Source: Sphingopyxis alaskensis RB2256 (lineage in GTDB: Bacteria; Pseudomonadota; Alphaproteobacteria; Sphingomonadales; Sphingomonadaceae). Taken from it: DNA of 64,000 bases. The stretch spans positions 1,240,001 to 1,304,000 of the forward strand of contig NC_008048.1 in assembly GCF_000013985.1 (NCBI RefSeq). Reading direction: 5' to 3'. Of this stretch, positions 43,738 through 52,040 are shown piece by piece. Position 1 is the first letter of the stretch; the number at the start of each line of letters is the position of its first letter. A program made the translations under genes and the position numbers. The notes beneath the pieces were generated by a model. The model did no database searches, was not told the DNA's origin, and saw only the letters and a program-made list of their open reading frames with translations.

Positions 43738-45048
43738 ATGCCAATCGAACTCAAGATGCCCGCTCTCTCGCCGACGATGGAGGAGGGCACGCTCGCCAAA
43801 TGGCTTGTGAAGGAGGGCGATGAGGTCAAGTCGGGCGACCTGCTCGCCGAGATCGAAACCGACAAGGCGACAATGGAGTTCGAAGCGGTCGATGAGGGTG
43901 TGATCAGCCAGATACTCGTCGCCGAGGGGACCGACGGCGTGAAGGTCGGCACGGTGATCGCGGTGATCGCGGGCGAGGGGGAGGATGCGGGCGAAGCGAA
44001 GGCGACGCCTGCTGCTGCGCCTGCGCCGGTTCCGGCAAAAGACGTCGCCCCAGCGGAAGCTGGGGCCGCTACCGTCAGTGCACCTCCGCCAGCGGTCCTA
44101 GCTTCCGCTGGGACGACGAATGTGGGCGACCGCATCAAAGCCAGCCCGCTCGCCAGGCGCCTCGCTGCCGAGCAAGGCATCGACCTCAAAAAGCTGACCG
44201 GCACCGGCCCCGGCGGCCGCATCGTCAAGGCCGACCTTGAAGGCGCGCCCACAGGCGCCGCTGCATCCACTGCCGTCGCCCCCGCGCAGGCGGGGGCCGC
44301 TGTCGGCACGGCGCCCGCTGCCGCACCGGAACCGGCCGGCCCGATCCCCGATTTCGGCATCCCGCATGAGGATGAAAAGCTGTCGGGGATGCGCAAGACG
44401 ATCGCGCGCCGCCTGAGCCAGTCGATGCAGGACGCGCCGCACATCTACCTCACCGTCGACATCCGCCTCGACGCGCTGCTCAAGCTCCGCGGCGAGCTTA
44501 ACGCGAGCCTGGAGAGCCGCGGGGTCAAGCTGAGCGTCAACGACATGCTGATCAAGGCGCTCGCGGTCGCGCTCGAGCGCGTCCCGCAGTGCAACGTCAG
44601 CTTTGGCGGCGACGTGATGCGCTTTTACAAGCGCGCCGACATTTCGGTCGCGGTCAGCATCCCCGGCGGCCTCATCACCCCGATCATCACCGATGCGGGG
44701 GCCAAGTCGCTGTCGAAAATCTCGACCGAAATGGCCGAGCTCGCGGGCCGCGCCAAGGAAGGCAAGCTGCAACCGCACGAATATCAGGGCGGCACCGCCA
44801 GCATCTCGAACATGGGCATGATGGGGATCAAGCAGTTCACCGCGGTGATCAACCCGCCGCAGGCGATGATCATGGCGATCGGCGCGGGCGAAAAGCGGCC
44901 CTATGTCGTCGACGATGCGCTGGCGATCGCGACGGTCATGTCGGCGACCGGCAGCTTCGACCACCGCGCGATCGACGGGGCGGACGGGGCGCTCTTGATG
45001 AAGACGTTCAAGGAACTGGTGGAAAGCCCGCTGGGGCTGGTGGCGTAA
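43738..45048 (+). CDS. pdhC: Pyruvate dehydrogenase complex E2, dihydrolipoamide acetyltransferase
   Basis: A 436-residue E2 subunit that transfers the acetyl group to CoA. One N-terminal lipoyl domain (1-80) with Lys43 in [12 protein letters not shown], an Ala/Pro-rich linker, an E1/E3-binding domain ([35 protein letters not shown], about 130-166), a second linker, and the catalytic domain ending [16 protein letters not shown] with the active histidine. Both linkers contain in-frame family A palindromes. pdhA and pdhB are not upstream here, so E1 is encoded elsewhere; lpdA (E3) follows after the DUF559 insert. Confidence 0.95.
   Translation: MPIELKMPALSPTMEEGTLAKWLVKEGDEVKSGDLLAEIETDKATMEFEAVDEGVISQILVAEGTDGVKVGTVIAVIAGEGEDAGEAKATPAAAPAPVPAKDVAPAEAGAATVSAPPPAVLASAGTTNVGDRIKASPLARRLAAEQGIDLKKLTGTGPGGRIVKADLEGAPTGAAASTAVAPAQAGAAVGTAPAAAPEPAGPIPDFGIPHEDEKLSGMRKTIARRLSQSMQDAPHIYLTVDIRLDALLKLRGELNASLESRGVKLSVNDMLIKALAVALERVPQCNVSFGGDVMRFYKRADISVAVSIPGGLITPIITDAGAKSLSKISTEMAELAGRAKEGKLQPHEYQGGTASISNMGMMGIKQFTAVINPPQAMIMAIGAGEKRPYVVDDALAIATVMSATGSFDHRAIDGADGALLMKTFKELVESPLGLVA
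44041..44118 (+). repeat. Family A paired-hairpin repeat translated within the first pdhC linker
   Basis: Arms GTCGCCCCAGCGGAAGCTGG (44044) and TAGCTTCCGCTGGGACGACG (44099-44118) form the same two-hairpin layout as the intergenic copies. Reading stays open through it, encoding about residues 102-127 ([20 protein letters not shown]). The added residues are Ala/Pro-rich like a natural E2 linker, so the insertion is tolerated. Confidence 0.8.
44275..44302 (+). repeat. Family A single palindrome translated within the second pdhC linker
   Basis: CGTCGCCCCCGC-GCAG-GCGGGGGC, the same core as the intergenic copy at 19377, read in frame as VAPAQAGAA near residues 180-188. The first linker's copy encodes VAPAEAGAA, so both insertions use the same reading frame. 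Confidence 0.8.
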
Positions 45049-45049
45049 G

Positions 45050-45577
45050 ATGCCCGCGAGGGGCCAAAGCCCCTCTCCCCTTGCGGGAGAGGGGTTGGGG
45101 AGTGGGGTCCGCGCCGCGGCAGCGGCGCACAAGACTCTCTCCGAAGTTCTCGCTCGCAAAGCCCTGTTGCTGGACCGCGTCCGCCAAATGCGATCGAATC
45201 CCACTGATGCCGAACGGCACCTATGGTCGATCCTCCGTGCTGGTCGTCTCGAAGGTCTGAGATGGCGGCGTCAGGAGGTCATCGACGACCGCTATATTGC
45301 TGATTTCCTCTGCTACGAGCATCGGTTGATCGTCGAGGCCGATGGAGGCCAGCATGGCGACAATCCTCATGATGCCGAGCGCGACACCTATCTGACCGCA
45401 CAGGGCTTTCGCATCCTGCGCTTCTGGAACAACGACATCCTCGCCAACAGCGAAGGCCTAGTCGCGAGCATCCTCGATGCCATCGATTCTCTTGGCGCGC
45501 AGACGCGCGCCGACCCCACACCCCAACCCCTCTCCCGCAAGGGGAGAGGGGCTTTTGAAGGAGCCCATAATGGCTGA
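45050..45577 (+). CDS. DUF559 / Vsr-like endonuclease-domain protein
   Basis: A 175-residue frame whose centre (about 45-150) is a DUF559 domain, a PD-(D/E)XK/Vsr-like nuclease fold: RSNPTDAERHLWSILRAGRLEGLRWRRQ, then the probable catalytic strand YIADFLCYEHRLIVEADGGQH (Asp, Glu, Asp and His) and RILRFWNNDILAN. The N-terminal 25 and C-terminal 25 residues are encoded by the flanking family C repeats and look like read-through, so the natural protein may start at ATG 45188 or a nearby TTG. The 3' end overlaps the lpdA start. DUF559 proteins are of unknown function; DNA nicking is inferred from fold. Confidence 0.85.
   Translation: MPARGQSPSPLAGEGLGSGVRAAAAAHKTLSEVLARKALLLDRVRQMRSNPTDAERHLWSILRAGRLEGLRWRRQEVIDDRYIADFLCYEHRLIVEADGGQHGDNPHDAERDTYLTAQGFRILRFWNNDILANSEGLVASILDAIDSLGAQTRADPTPQPLSRKGRGAFEGAHNG
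45066..45555. mobile_element. Putative DUF559 transposon-like unit with about 49-bp terminal inverted repeats
   Basis: Left end AAGCCCCTCTCCCCTTGCGG.. (45066-45115) and right end ..CCGCAAGGGGAGAGGGGCTT (45507-45555) are inverted copies differing at about two positions over about 49 bp. Each copy also has a small internal palindrome. The only content between them is the DUF559 gene. The unit splits pdhC from lpdA, which usually adjoin. I see no clear target duplication. The ends belong to the same family as the stand-alone repeats at 23417, 26961 and 41691. Confidence 0.6.
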
Positions 45578-46967
45578 CACCAACTATGACCTCATCGTCC
45601 TCGGCTCGGGCCCCGGCGGCTATGTCGCCGCGATCCGCGCGGCGCAGCTGGGGATGAAGACCGCGATTGTCGAACGCGAACTGCTCGGCGGCATCTGCCT
45701 CAACTGGGGCTGCATCCCGACCAAGGCGCTGCTGCGGTCGGCGGAAATCTATCACTACATGCAACATGCGGGCGCCTATGGGCTGAAAGCCGCCGAGATC
45801 AGCGCCGACATCGACGCGGTGGTGAAGCGGTCGCGCGGGGTCGCGTCGCAGCTGAACAAGGGCGTGACCGGCCTGATGAAGAAGCACAAGATCACCGTCC
45901 ATATGGGCGAGGGCAAGCTGACCGCGCCGGGCAAGCTGGAAGTGAAGGGGGAGAAAGGGACCGAAACCCTTTCCGCGAAAAACATCATCGTCGCGACCGG
46001 CGCCCGCGCCCGCGACCTGCCCTTCGCGCCTGCCGACGGCAAGCGCATCTGGACCTATCGCCACGCGCTCGTGCCGTCCGAAATGCCGAAGAAATTGCTC
46101 GTCATCGGATCGGGTGCTATCGGGATCGAGTTTGCGAGCTTTTACAGTGATATGGGGGCCGAGGTTACGGTGGTGGAGATGCTCGATCGCCTCGTTCCCG
46201 TCGAGGATGCCGACATCTCCGCCTTCCTCGAAAAACAGCTCAAAAAACAGGGCATGACGATCCACACCGGCGCCGGGGTCGAGGAGCTGAAGACGACCGC
46301 GAACGGCGTCATCGCAAAGATCAAGGACAAGGACGGCAAGACCCAGAGCGCCGAGTTCAGTCACGCGATTGTCGCGATCGGCATCGTCCCGAACACCGAG
46401 AATATCGGGCTGGAGGCGCTCGGCGTGAAGACGACCAGGGGCCATATCGACACCGACGCGATGTGCCGCACCAACGTCCCCGGCGTCTGGGCGATCGGCG
46501 ACGTCACCGCGCCGCCGTGGCTCGCGCACAAGGCGATGCACGAATCGATCATCGCGGTCGAGGCGATCGCGGGCAATCACCCGCACGCGATGGACGTGCG
46601 CAACATCCCCGGCTGCACCTATTGCCGCCCGCAGATCGCCAGCGTCGGCCTGACCGAAGCGAAGGCGAAGGAGCTGGGGTATGAGGTCAAGGTCGGCACC
46701 TTCCCCTTCATCGGCAATGGCAAGGCGATTGCGCTGGGCGAATCCGAAGGCTTCACCAAGACCGTGTTCGACGCCAGGACCGGCGAACTCTTGGGCGCGC
46801 ACATGATCGGCGCCGAGGTCACCGAACTGATTCAGGGCTATACGATCGGCAAGACCGCCGAGCTGGTCGAGGATGATTTCATCGGCACCGTCTTTCCGCA
46901 CCCGACGCTCAGCGAAACGATGCACGAGGGCGTACTGGCGGCGTTCGGACGGCCGCTGCACATCTGA
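45570..46967 (+). CDS. lpdA: Dihydrolipoyl dehydrogenase (E3)
   Basis: FAD/NAD enzyme of 465 residues that reoxidises lipoyl groups of 2-oxoacid dehydrogenase complexes. FAD motif GSGPGGYVAA (12-21), redox pair Cys43/Cys48 in GGICLNWGCIPTKALL, NAD motif GSGAIGIEFASFY, and the C-terminal HPTLSETMHE with the catalytic His-Glu. ATG 45570 follows GAAGGAGCCCATA, placed just outside the family C repeat. Its position after pdhC marks it as the pyruvate dehydrogenase E3. Confidence 0.96.
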   Translation: MADTNYDLIVLGSGPGGYVAAIRAAQLGMKTAIVERELLGGICLNWGCIPTKALLRSAEIYHYMQHAGAYGLKAAEISADIDAVVKRSRGVASQLNKGVTGLMKKHKITVHMGEGKLTAPGKLEVKGEKGTETLSAKNIIVATGARARDLPFAPADGKRIWTYRHALVPSEMPKKLLVIGSGAIGIEFASFYSDMGAEVTVVEMLDRLVPVEDADISAFLEKQLKKQGMTIHTGAGVEELKTTANGVIAKIKDKDGKTQSAEFSHAIVAIGIVPNTENIGLEALGVKTTRGHIDTDAMCRTNVPGVWAIGDVTAPPWLAHKAMHESIIAVEAIAGNHPHAMDVRNIPGCTYCRPQIASVGLTEAKAKELGYEVKVGTFPFIGNGKAIALGESEGFTKTVFDARTGELLGAHMIGAEVTELIQGYTIGKTAELVEDDFIGTVFPHPTLSETMHEGVLAAFGRPLHI

Positions 46968-47004
46968 GCCTCGATCGCTCCCGCGATTTTCCGCTGTCCT
47001 AATC

Positions 47005-47035
47005 GGTGCTCCTTTGCCATCTAGGCAAAGGGCAC
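47005..47035 (+). other. Hairpin in the lpdA-amidohydrolase gap
   Basis: GGTGCTCCTTTGCC-ATCTA-GGCAAAGGGCACC, arms of 12 paired bases with one T-G pair, 21 bp before the amidohydrolase start. There is no T-run after it, so it is not a standard terminator; it could be an mRNA leader structure or an operator. Confidence 0.45.
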
Positions 47036-47055
47036 CAACAAGGGACGGTCGCGAT

Positions 47056-48390
47056 ATGCAATCCAGAGTGAAGTTGCGCAGCTTTCTGCGGGTTATGCGA
47101 ATCGGCGGCATCGCGCTTCTGGGCGCAGTGGGCACGGGCACCGCGGCACAGGAGGCGCCGTCGCAGACGGTCATCACCGCCGCGCGCTACATCGACGTGC
47201 TGAGCGGCAAGACGGTCGAGCACCCCGCAATCTTCGTCGGCGCCGATGGCCGCATCACCAATATCGCCGACGCGCGCACCGTCCGCTGGGGTAGCGACGT
47301 CAAGCATATCGACCTCGGCGGCAAGACTTTGCTCCCCGGCCTTATCGACATGCACGTCCACCTCGACGGTCCTGCCGACATCGGCGGCTATCGCGGGCTG
47401 GAGTTCACCGACAGCTTCTGGGGCATGACCGCCGTCAAGAACGCGAACGACATGCTGAACGCCGGTTTCACGACGGTGCGCAACGTCGGATCGGGCGACC
47501 GCAACGACATCGGCCTCAAACAGGCGATCGATTCGGGTTACGCGACCGGCCCGCGCATCGTTCCCGCGGGCTATGCGCTCGGCGCGACCGGCGGGCATTG
47601 CGACAGCACTTTCCTCCCTCCCAGCCTGGAAAAAAAGGACGGCAAGGAAGAGGGCATCGGCGACAGCCCCGACGAACTGCGCTATCAGGTGCGCCGCCAG
47701 CGCAAATATGGCGCCGAGGTCATCAAGGTGTGCGCGACCGGCGGCGTTTTTTCGCGCAACACCGAGCCGGGGCAGTTGCAGGTGCCCGAGAATGAGCTGC
47801 GCGCCATCGCCGACGAGGCACACCAGTGGGGGCTGCGCGTCGCCGCGCACGCGCATGGCGCGGCGGGCATCCGCGCCGCGATCGCGGCGGGGATCGACAC
47901 GATCGAACATGCGAGCCTCGTCGACGACGAGGGCATTCGCATGGCGGTCGCCCGCAAGCAGCCCGTCTGGTTCGCGATGGATATCTACAACACCGAATAT
48001 ACGCAGGCCGAGGGCTCGAAAAACGGCGTGCTTGAGGATAATCTGCGCAAGGATCGCGAGATCGCGCAGATCCAGCGCGACAATTTCAGGAAAGCGCACC
48101 GCGCCGGGGTGCGGATGGTGTTCGCGTCCGACGCCGGAGTGATGCCGCACGGTGAGGTCGGCAAGCAGTTCCGCGTCATGGTCGAATATGGAATGACGCC
48201 GATACAGGCGATCCAGGCCGCGACGAAAAACGCCGCCGAGGCGCTGGGGCGCGAAAAGGATGTAGGGGCGATTGCCGTGGGGCGCTATGCCGACATCGTC
48301 GCGGTCGACGGCGATCCGCTGGCCAATGTGCGCGAGCTGGAAAGCGTCGACGCGGTGGTGAAGGGCGGGGTGCTGGTGAAGGGGGAGTGA
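47056..48390 (+). CDS. Exported amidohydrolase (Xaa-Pro dipeptidase / imidazolonepropionase-like)
   Basis: A 444-residue metal-dependent amidohydrolase with an N-terminal signal peptide (about 1-32, ending TAAQ). Metal ligands: HVHLDG near 100, the carboxylated-lysine position in EVIKVCATGG, HAHG, EHASLVDDEG and the final aspartate in FASDAG. The C-terminal VGAIAVGRYADIVAVDGDPL is the usual beta-sandwich close. Relatives from the environment (Sgx9260-type) cleave Xaa-Arg/Lys or Xaa-Pro dipeptides; the substrate here is unknown. ATG 47056 chosen for the signal peptide. Confidence 0.9.
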   Translation: MQSRVKLRSFLRVMRIGGIALLGAVGTGTAAQEAPSQTVITAARYIDVLSGKTVEHPAIFVGADGRITNIADARTVRWGSDVKHIDLGGKTLLPGLIDMHVHLDGPADIGGYRGLEFTDSFWGMTAVKNANDMLNAGFTTVRNVGSGDRNDIGLKQAIDSGYATGPRIVPAGYALGATGGHCDSTFLPPSLEKKDGKEEGIGDSPDELRYQVRRQRKYGAEVIKVCATGGVFSRNTEPGQLQVPENELRAIADEAHQWGLRVAAHAHGAAGIRAAIAAGIDTIEHASLVDDEGIRMAVARKQPVWFAMDIYNTEYTQAEGSKNGVLEDNLRKDREIAQIQRDNFRKAHRAGVRMVFASDAGVMPHGEVGKQFRVMVEYGMTPIQAIQAATKNAAEALGREKDVGAIAVGRYADIVAVDGDPLANVRELESVDAVVKGGVLVKGE

Positions 48391-48393
48391 ACC

Positions 48394-48480
48394 TTCGCCC
48401 CGCGATGGCGGGGCCCGCCTGAGGCCCTGGTCAACCGCGTTGTGTAAACCGACAGCGGCCCCCGCCTGCGCGGGGGCGAC
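48394..48480. repeat. Family A paired-hairpin repeat between convergent genes
   Basis: Arms TTCGCCCCGCGATGGCGGGG (48394) and GCCCCCGCCTGCGCGGGGGC (48458-48477), each a hairpin. It lies between the end of the amidohydrolase (+) and the end of the phosphatase (-). Confidence 0.8.
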
Positions 48481-48488
48481 GGATTTTC

Positions 48489-49274
48489 TTACACCACCAA
48501 CCGATCCACCAACGCCTCGCGCATCGTGGGCGTGAAGTTCAGCACCGCCTCGGCATAGCTCGGCACATCGCCATGATCGCGGCGGACGGTGGCGAGCGCG
48601 GCGTCGAGATAGGCGGGGTTGACCGACATCAGCGCGCGGATTGCATCGTCGCGGATTTCGGCGCCATAGCGCGACCGGATATGCGCGGCGCCCTGCGCGA
48701 TCCGTTCCTCGATCCTGCCCGCGGTGTTGGTGAGCAGATAATCGTGCATCAGATCGTCCTCATGCACGCCGAGCAACCGGTGAACGATCGCGACGGCAAA
48801 GCCTGTGCGATCCTTGCCCGCGACGCAGTGGACGAGGCTCGGTGCATCATATTCGGCGAGCGCGGCGAGGTAGAGGCGCAGTGTCGCGACGAGCGCGGGG
48901 CGATACGGCATCCCCGCATAGGTGTCGATCATCCGCGCGCGCGCCGTCTCGACGTCGATCGTCCCGCCCGCCGCCTGAAGATGCGGGGCAAGGCCTGCGG
49001 TCACCCCTCCCGCAAACAGTACGCGCGCGGAGAAATTGTCGCTGCGCCGACACGGGTGCATTTCGCGTTCGTCGTCGCCGCGCAGGTCGATCACCGTTTC
49101 GATTCCCAGCCGGTCGAGCACCGCCAGATCCTCGTCGGTCGCGGCCTCATGATGCGCCGACCGCCACAGCATCCCGTCGCGAAGCCGCCCGCCGCCCTCG
49201 ACGGCATAGCCGCCATAGTCGCGGAAATTGTGGACGCCGGACAGAGGCAGGACGCGCTCGGCGAGCATGGTCAT
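48489..49274 (-). CDS. Tyrosine-protein phosphatase (DSP/Y_phosphatase3 type)
   Basis: A 261-residue phosphatase. The N-terminal LSGVHNFRDYGGYAVEGG is the family opening; the catalytic P-loop HCVAGKDRTG has Cys150 and Arg156; a C-terminal helix follows. Members dephosphorylate phosphotyrosine or phosphoinositides; no signal peptide, so probably cytoplasmic here. Its ATG overlaps the enoyl-CoA hydratase stop by 4 bp, an odd partnership that suggests shared expression rather than shared chemistry. Confidence 0.9.
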   Translation of the reverse strand: MTMLAERVLPLSGVHNFRDYGGYAVEGGGRLRDGMLWRSAHHEAATDEDLAVLDRLGIETVIDLRGDDEREMHPCRRSDNFSARVLFAGGVTAGLAPHLQAAGGTIDVETARARMIDTYAGMPYRPALVATLRLYLAALAEYDAPSLVHCVAGKDRTGFAVAIVHRLLGVHEDDLMHDYLLTNTAGRIEERIAQGAAHIRSRYGAEIRDDAIRALMSVNPAYLDAALATVRRDHGDVPSYAEAVLNFTPTMREALVDRLVV

Positions 49275-50080
49275 TCTCCTGTAAACACGGGGGACCGCTT
49301 TTCGACGAACGCGTTGATCGCCTCGCGGTTATCCGCAGTTTCGTGGACGATCGCCTGATAGGCCGCGCTCAGTTCCAAAATATCGCTCATCCGGCTGTGC
49401 TGCGCCTCGCGCAGCAATCGCTTCGTCAGCCGCAGCGCGCGCGGCGGGTTGCAGACGATCCGCTCGGCAATGGCGATCGCGCGATCGAGCAGCTCCGCAT
49501 CGGGCACCACATCGGTAACCAGACCATATTCCTTTGCCTGAGCCGCGTCAAAGCGGTCGCCGGTCAGGAACAGCTCGGCCGCGCGCGGATAGCCGAGCAC
49601 CTTTTGCAGCAACCACGCTCCGCCGTCGCCGGGAACGATACCGACCTTGATGAAGCTGCACGCGAACTTCGCGCTTTCCGCTGCAATGCGAATGTCGCAG
49701 GTGCAGGCGAGGTCGCAGCCAAGGCCGATCGCATGGCCGTTGATCGCGGCGATCATCGGCACTTCGCAATCCATCAGCGCGCGGATCACCGCCTGTACGC
49801 CTTTGCGATAATTGGCTCGCGTCGAATCGGGCTGATCGAGCACGCCGATTCCGGTGCGCTCCTGCATTCCTTTGAGGTTTCCGCCGGCGCTGAACGCCTT
49901 GCCGCTGCCGGTCAGGATCATCGCGCTGATGCCGCGATCGTCGCCGAGGGTGCGGAGCGTGTCGATGATGTCCTGGCAATCGTCATGCGTGCCGATCGCA
50001 TTCATGCTTTCGGGCTTGATCATCGTCAGGATCGCGATCTTGCCCCGCCGCTCGACACTCAAAAACTCGCCCATCGCCAA
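49271..50080 (-). CDS. Enoyl-CoA hydratase/isomerase family protein
   Basis: A 269-residue crotonase-fold protein. The oxyanion-hole segments are SAGGNLKGM near 66-74 and CDLACTCDIRIAAESAKFACSFIKVGIVPGDGGAW near 118-152. The first catalytic glutamate position of classical hydratases appears replaced in this block by the GIVPGDGG sequence (an Asp follows), so isomerase or another crotonase reaction is possible. Divergent from the acyl-CoA dehydrogenase at 50126 with only 45 bp between starts; both probably serve acyl-CoA breakdown. Confidence 0.88.
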   Translation of the reverse strand: MAMGEFLSVERRGKIAILTMIKPESMNAIGTHDDCQDIIDTLRTLGDDRGISAMILTGSGKAFSAGGNLKGMQERTGIGVLDQPDSTRANYRKGVQAVIRALMDCEVPMIAAINGHAIGLGCDLACTCDIRIAAESAKFACSFIKVGIVPGDGGAWLLQKVLGYPRAAELFLTGDRFDAAQAKEYGLVTDVVPDAELLDRAIAIAERIVCNPPRALRLTKRLLREAQHSRMSDILELSAAYQAIVHETADNREAINAFVEKRSPVFTGE

Positions 50081-50125
50081 TTATCCTTTGCTGCTCCGGG
50101 GAAGCTATTGCATGGCTGGCGCGAC

Positions 50126-51265
50126 ATGCAAGGCTTTGCGCTCTATCCCTTCGACCCACCCGGCGATGTCGCGGCACTGCGCGCCGAATTGCGGGCATGG
50201 CTTGCGGCGAACCAGCCCAGGGGCGACGTCGTTGCGCGCGCCAATTGCTGGGCGAGTTTCGACACGGATTTCAGCCGCAAGCTGGGCGCGGCGGGTTATG
50301 TCGGGATGACTCTGCCACCACGCTTTGGTGGCGGCGGCCGCCATCCGCTCGAACGCTATGTGGTGATCGAAGAACTGCTTGCGGCGGGTGCTCCGGTCGG
50401 CGCACACTGGATCGCCGACCGCCAGACCGGGCCGCTGATCCTCCGCTACGGCAGCGAGGAACAATGTCAGCGCTATCTGCCCGGGATTGCCAGGGGCGAA
50501 CTATATGCCTGCATCGGACTATCCGAACCCGGCGCCGGGTCGGATCTCGCCGCGGTGCGAACCACGGCGCGCGAGACTGCCGAGGGCTGGCGGATCAACG
50601 GCCAGAAAATCTGGACCACCGGCGCGCATTTCTCGCACATCATGCTGGCGCTGGTGCGCACCGAAGCGGGGAGCGAGCGTAACGCGGGACTGAGCCAGCT
50701 GCTGATCGACCTCGACACTCCCGGCATTACCATCCGCCCGATCATCGACATGGCGGACCACCATGATTTCAACGAAGTCTTCTTTGACGATGTGCTCGTG
50801 CCGCACGGCGCGTTGGTTGGCGAGCGGGGGCAGGGGTGGAGGCAGGTCACCGCCGAACTCGGTCTCGAACGATCGGGGCCGGAGCGTTATCTGTCGAGCC
50901 ACGCGCTGCTCGCCGCGCTGATCGATGCGGCGGGGGTGGACCCCGACCCGGCGGTGATCGCGCTGATCGGCGAACTCGTCGCCGAAATGTGGACGCTGCG
51001 CCAGCTTTCGATGTCGACCGCGGCCAAGCTCGCGGCGGGCGAGGATCCGATGGTCGAAGCGTCGGTGGTCAAGGAACTGGGCAATGCCTTCGAACAGGAT
51101 ATGCCGCGCCGGGTGCAGGCGATCGTCGAGTGCCCGTGGGACGATCCGAGCGACCTTGGCCGGTTGCTGCGCGCCTTGCTGATCGCATCGCCCAGTTTCT
51201 CGCTGCGCGGCGGCACGCGCGAGGTGATCCGCGGGATCATCGCGCGCGGGCTGGGCCTCAGATGA
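50126..51265 (+). CDS. Acyl-CoA dehydrogenase, larger subunit of a pair
   Basis: A 379-residue flavoprotein of the acyl-CoA dehydrogenase fold. N-terminal helical domain (LRAELRAWLAANQP), middle beta-domain with GLSEPGAGSDLAAVRTTA and GQKIWTTGAHFSH, and a C-terminal FAD-interacting end LRGGTREVIRGIIARGLGLR. The next gene (231 aa) starts within its stop codon and carries only a C-terminal half, as in the heteromeric steroid-side-chain dehydrogenases. Substrate unknown. ATG 50126 (MQGFALYPFD) is chosen over an in-frame TTG six codons earlier. Confidence 0.92.
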   Translation: MQGFALYPFDPPGDVAALRAELRAWLAANQPRGDVVARANCWASFDTDFSRKLGAAGYVGMTLPPRFGGGGRHPLERYVVIEELLAAGAPVGAHWIADRQTGPLILRYGSEEQCQRYLPGIARGELYACIGLSEPGAGSDLAAVRTTARETAEGWRINGQKIWTTGAHFSHIMLALVRTEAGSERNAGLSQLLIDLDTPGITIRPIIDMADHHDFNEVFFDDVLVPHGALVGERGQGWRQVTAELGLERSGPERYLSSHALLAALIDAAGVDPDPAVIALIGELVAEMWTLRQLSMSTAAKLAAGEDPMVEASVVKELGNAFEQDMPRRVQAIVECPWDDPSDLGRLLRALLIASPSFSLRGGTREVIRGIIARGLGLR

Positions 51266-51957
51266 GCGCGGCGCGCGACATGCTGTGCGACACCGCGCGC
51301 GCGGTGTTTGCCGAAGCCGCGGCGGTGGGGATGGCGCCGGTCGAAGCCGCAGGCTTCGGGCTGCTGCTGGTTCCGGAGGGCGAAGGCGGTTTCGGCGGCG
51401 ACTGGGGTGACGTCGACGCGGTGTTGCAGATCGCCGGGGTGATGATACCCGACCTGCCGGTTGCGGCAACGATCGCTCCGGATGGCTTGCAAGCCGCCGC
51501 AACCGTCAGCCTGATGGCGGGCGCGATGGGGCGGGCGCTGGCGCTTTCGATCGAGCATGTGAACACGCGCGAGCAGTTCGGACGGGCGCTGGGCAAGTTC
51601 CAGGCGGTGCAACAATCGCTGGCGGCGATGGCGTGCGAGGTGCGTGCGGTTGAAGCGGCGGCGGCGGCGCTGGCGGCGCGGCTCGACGCGGTCGGGCTCG
51701 ATCCTGTGGCGGCTGATTTCGAGATTGCCGCGGCGAAATTGCGCGCCAACCGGGCGGTCGGGGTTGTAACATCGATCGCGCATCAGGTGCATGGCGCGAT
51801 CGGCTTCACCCGCGAATATGAACTCAACCGGGTAACGATCCCGCTGATGCGCTGGCGCGGGGAGCACGGCAATGACGCCCATTGGGCGGCACGGCTGGGG
51901 CGCCAGGCGGCGGGGTTCGGCGGCAAGGGGCTGTGGGAAATGCTGACCGAACGCTGA
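51262..51957 (+). CDS. Short acyl-CoA dehydrogenase-like subunit (231 aa)
   Basis: A 231-residue protein with mostly the C-terminal helical domain of acyl-CoA dehydrogenases (EHVNTREQFGRALGKFQAVQQSLAAMA; QVHGAIGFTREYELNRVTIPLMRW) and a reduced N-terminal part. It lacks the usual middle domain, so it should work only in a complex with the 379-residue partner, with which it overlaps by 4 bp (ATGA). The two halves carry complementary FAD-site motifs, supporting an alpha2-beta2 enzyme. It could also be a decayed paralogue, but the clean frame argues against that. Confidence 0.88.
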   Translation: MSAARDMLCDTARAVFAEAAAVGMAPVEAAGFGLLLVPEGEGGFGGDWGDVDAVLQIAGVMIPDLPVAATIAPDGLQAAATVSLMAGAMGRALALSIEHVNTREQFGRALGKFQAVQQSLAAMACEVRAVEAAAAALAARLDAVGLDPVAADFEIAAAKLRANRAVGVVTSIAHQVHGAIGFTREYELNRVTIPLMRWRGEHGNDAHWAARLGRQAAGFGGKGLWEMLTER

Positions 51958-51981
51958 TCGAACCGCTCAAACATCGATATT

Positions 51982-52040
51982 GCGAACGCAGCGAAGCAAT
52001 CCAGAGTAGCATAGCCCGCCCTGGATTGCTTCGCTTCGCT
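51982..52040. repeat. Inverted repeat (family D) between convergent genes
   Basis: Arms GCGAAGCAATCCAG (51991-52004) and CTGGATTGCTTCGC (52021-52034), perfect over 14 bp, around a 16-bp loop; extended by GCGAACGCA / TCGCT outside. It fills the gap between the acyl-CoA dehydrogenase subunit (+) and the CoA-transferase gene (-) and could stop transcription from both sides, though no T-run is present. Confidence 0.75.

Noticed and set aside
43413..44444. 343-codon leftward frame opposite the stress protein and pdhC
   Set aside because: Ala/Ser/Pro-rich mirror of the pdhC linker; the pdhC frame is certain.
23417..48480. Dispersed repeats considered as CRISPR arrays
   Set aside because: Copies are kilobases apart, are palindromic and have no regular spacers; no cas gene is present.
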